A DNA stretch of 6,288 nt from Bacteroidales bacterium (lineage in GTDB: Bacteria > Bacteroidota > Bacteroidia > Bacteroidales > VadinHA17): the NCBI GenBank assembly GCA_022615595.1, contig JAKEGI010000157.1:1-6288 (forward strand). Direction: 5' to 3'. Of this stretch, positions 5,286 to 6,288 are shown in pieces. Made by a program: the position numbers and the translations under genes. Each line of letters opens with the position of its first letter. Position 1 is the first letter of the stretch. The notes below the pieces were generated by a model, which was given only the letters and a program-made list of their open reading frames with translations, was not told where the DNA came from and made no database searches.

Positions 5286-6288
5286 TTACTCACTCTTACA
5301 GTGTATATAACCCGGTATTATTCCCGCCTGTTCGGTGTCAGCAAGTATTCCCCTGCTGCTGAAAACAAGCAGGTCTCCCTTTTGCTGGTAGTCAATGGCA
5401 TCTGTTACACATATCATGCTGTTGTATGGCGACACTGCAAGTTTATAGAAAAGTCTTCCTTCGGAATTAATAAAGGGTGCTGAGGGCAACTGACCTGCTG
5501 TAACCGGCATTCTTCTTATACCTTCATCAATATAAAACAGAGTGTCTCCGCCTTCGTTCACTGCCAGTGACGAAGGGTTGTCATACAGGGTCCTGAACAG
5601 CAGTGTAGCTTCGATATCGAGAGTGGTTGTGTTAATTCTGTATAGTGACGGTACCTCTTCATTAAGATAGCCCCCCGTGCACAGCACCCACAGCTTGCCG
5701 TTGCAGTCAGGAACCATGCTTTCAGGTTCCAGCCCTGTAGTAATAATCCTGATTACCTGTTCCGTCTCCAGATCAATTACCCTGATGCTGTTCCCCCCGG
5801 CCCAGTGTGTGACAAACAGCCTGGTTCCGGATACGACAAGAGCTTCCGAGCTGCAACCGATGTCTATGGTTCCGTCAACAGTGAAGTCATCAGCATCGAT
5901 TATTGTTATCTCTTCAGATGACAGACTGCTTACATACGCTTTTCTTCCGTGTATGACCATCTGGCGGGGAGAATGCAGCCCGGTGATTGTTGCCAGGCTC
6001 TCCATGGTTTCCATGTCGACAACCTCAATTGTTCCTGAGTTGTTGACTATTATGAAGCCTCTTGAACCGTCCCGGGCTATGAACGTAGGGACGTCTCCAA
6101 GTGCACGGCCATTCCTTGCTGCAAAGAGATCGTTGTATATCTCCCCGGTCTCATGACTGTAAAAGGAAATGCTTCCATTTCCCGCCATGAAATTTCCCTC
6201 ATTCAGGATGAAGAATCCTTTGCCCCCTGGGAAAAGCGGATCGGGTTCATTATTCAATGATTCGCATGAAGTTATTAAGATGGCTAAA
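5286..6288 (-). CDS. btuG: BtuG-like surface lipoprotein, YncE/DUF5074-type beta-propeller (5' end off window)
   Basis: This is probably the cell-surface cobalamin-capture lipoprotein that works with a BtuB-type TonB-dependent receptor. The frame runs off the window edge. A TTG at 6257 is not the start, because the frame stays open upstream and encodes the end of a lipoprotein signal, LAILITSC, with lipid-carrying Cys codon at 6264-6266. Counting that Cys as 1, the mature protein has 326 residues. Family landmarks are ILNEGNF (20-26), LGDVP (56-60), IIVNNSGTIEVVD (72-84), SPRQM (99-103), KAYVSSL (109-115), GKLWVLCTGG (190-199) and DAIDYQQKGDLLVF (289-302), ending in IIPGY. Repeated strand patterns with I.V.D and G.L.V fit a propeller of about seven blades. 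The mature N-terminus CESLNNEPD is mildly acidic, compatible with surface export but not a strong export signal. The DUF5074-like family assignment is firm. The cobalamin role rests on resemblance to BtuG of Bacteroides thetaiotaomicron and on the importer genes downstream; a haem or siderophore role remains possible. Confidence 0.85.
   Translation of the reverse strand, partial: LAILITSCESLNNEPDPLFPGGKGFFILNEGNFMAGNGSISFYSHETGEIYNDLFAARNGRALGDVPTFIARDGSRGFIIVNNSGTIEVVDMETMESLATITGLHSPRQMVIHGRKAYVSSLSSEEITIIDADDFTVDGTIDIGCSSEALVVSGTRLFVTHWAGGNSIRVIDLETEQVIRIITTGLEPESMVPDCNGKLWVLCTGGYLNEEVPSLYRINTTTLDIEATLLFRTLYDNPSSLAVNEGGDTLFYIDEGIRRMPVTAGQLPSAPFINSEGRLFYKLAVSPYNSMICVTDAIDYQQKGDLLVFSSRGILADTEQAGIIPGYIHCKSE

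Larger units (their letters stand above)
1..6288 (-). other. Probable single operon: propeller lipoprotein, protease, binding protein, permease, ATPase
   Basis: All five genes are on the minus strand and nearly every base is coding. Junctions are ATGA at 3071-3074, ATGA at 1932-1935 and TGATG at 893-897. The first pair is separated by 37 nt, or overlaps by 8 nt if the GTG start is used. I found no terminator-like hairpin or clear promoter at any junction, so the promoter must lie upstream of 6288. No TonB-dependent receptor gene or riboswitch lies inside the window. Confidence 0.8.

Noticed and set aside
5270..5290. AT-rich stretch resembling a Bacteroidota -7 box (TAnnTTTG) before the protease gene
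   Set aside because: The run has six T's after TA where five would fit, and I see no convincing -33 TTTG element at the right distance. The stretch also sits inside a tightly packed operon, so I do not call an internal promoter.
5677..6156. A 159-codon open frame on the plus strand
   Set aside because: It lies fully inside and antisense to the propeller gene, is low-complexity (rich in Ser, Met, Val and Thr) and shows no family motif.
1..6288. CRISPR arrays, tRNA or rRNA genes, insertion sequences, terminators
   Set aside because: No repeated units, cloverleaf-like sequence, transposase motif or terminal inverted repeats were seen. Coding sequence fills the window apart from 37 bases.

Overview
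The window is one gene cluster, read entirely from the minus strand. It is almost certainly from a Bacteroidota member that has a type IX secretion system (T9SS). The evidence is a type A C-terminal sorting domain on a secreted protease, two lipoproteins with Bacteroidota-style signal peptides, and an ABC importer whose three proteins all resemble the Bacteroidota branch of the iron-complex/cobalamin family. Retention of T9SS suggests a Bacteroidales lineage outside Bacteroides itself, or another T9SS-positive order. I cannot name the genus from sequence alone.

In transcription order (right to left) the layout is: (1) a 5'-truncated surface lipoprotein with a YncE/DUF5074-type beta-propeller, resembling the cobalamin-capturing BtuG of Bacteroides (5286-6288, start codon beyond the window); (2) a secreted lysyl-endopeptidase-like S1 serine protease with a T9SS sorting domain (3071-5248 or 5293); (3) a BtuF/FepB-type substrate-binding lipoprotein (1932-3074); (4) a BtuC/FecCD permease (895-1935); (5) the BtuD/FecE-type ATPase (1-895), whose 3' end lies outside the window and which has 298 codons visible. 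Junctions 2/3 and 3/4 are 4-nt ATGA overlaps and junction 4/5 is a 1-nt TGATG overlap. Genes 1 and 2 are 37 nt apart or overlap by 8 nt, depending on the start chosen for gene 2. No gap in the window is long enough to hold a separate promoter region, terminator or RNA gene, so this looks like one polycistronic unit.

Inferred function: the outer-surface lipoprotein captures a corrinoid (or, less likely, another metal complex). An outer-membrane TonB-dependent receptor, not in this window, would bring it into the periplasm. The binding lipoprotein then hands it to the permease/ATPase for import to the cytoplasm. The unusual element is the protease. A secreted, probably Lys-specific endopeptidase is coupled by overlapping stop/start codons to the uptake genes, which suggests that proteolytic release of a protein-bound ligand may be part of the uptake strategy. 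The catalytic triad, all six structural cysteines and two of the three specificity residues of Achromobacter lysyl endopeptidase can be matched by eye, using my memory of that reference sequence.

All long plus-strand reading frames are antisense shadows of these genes.
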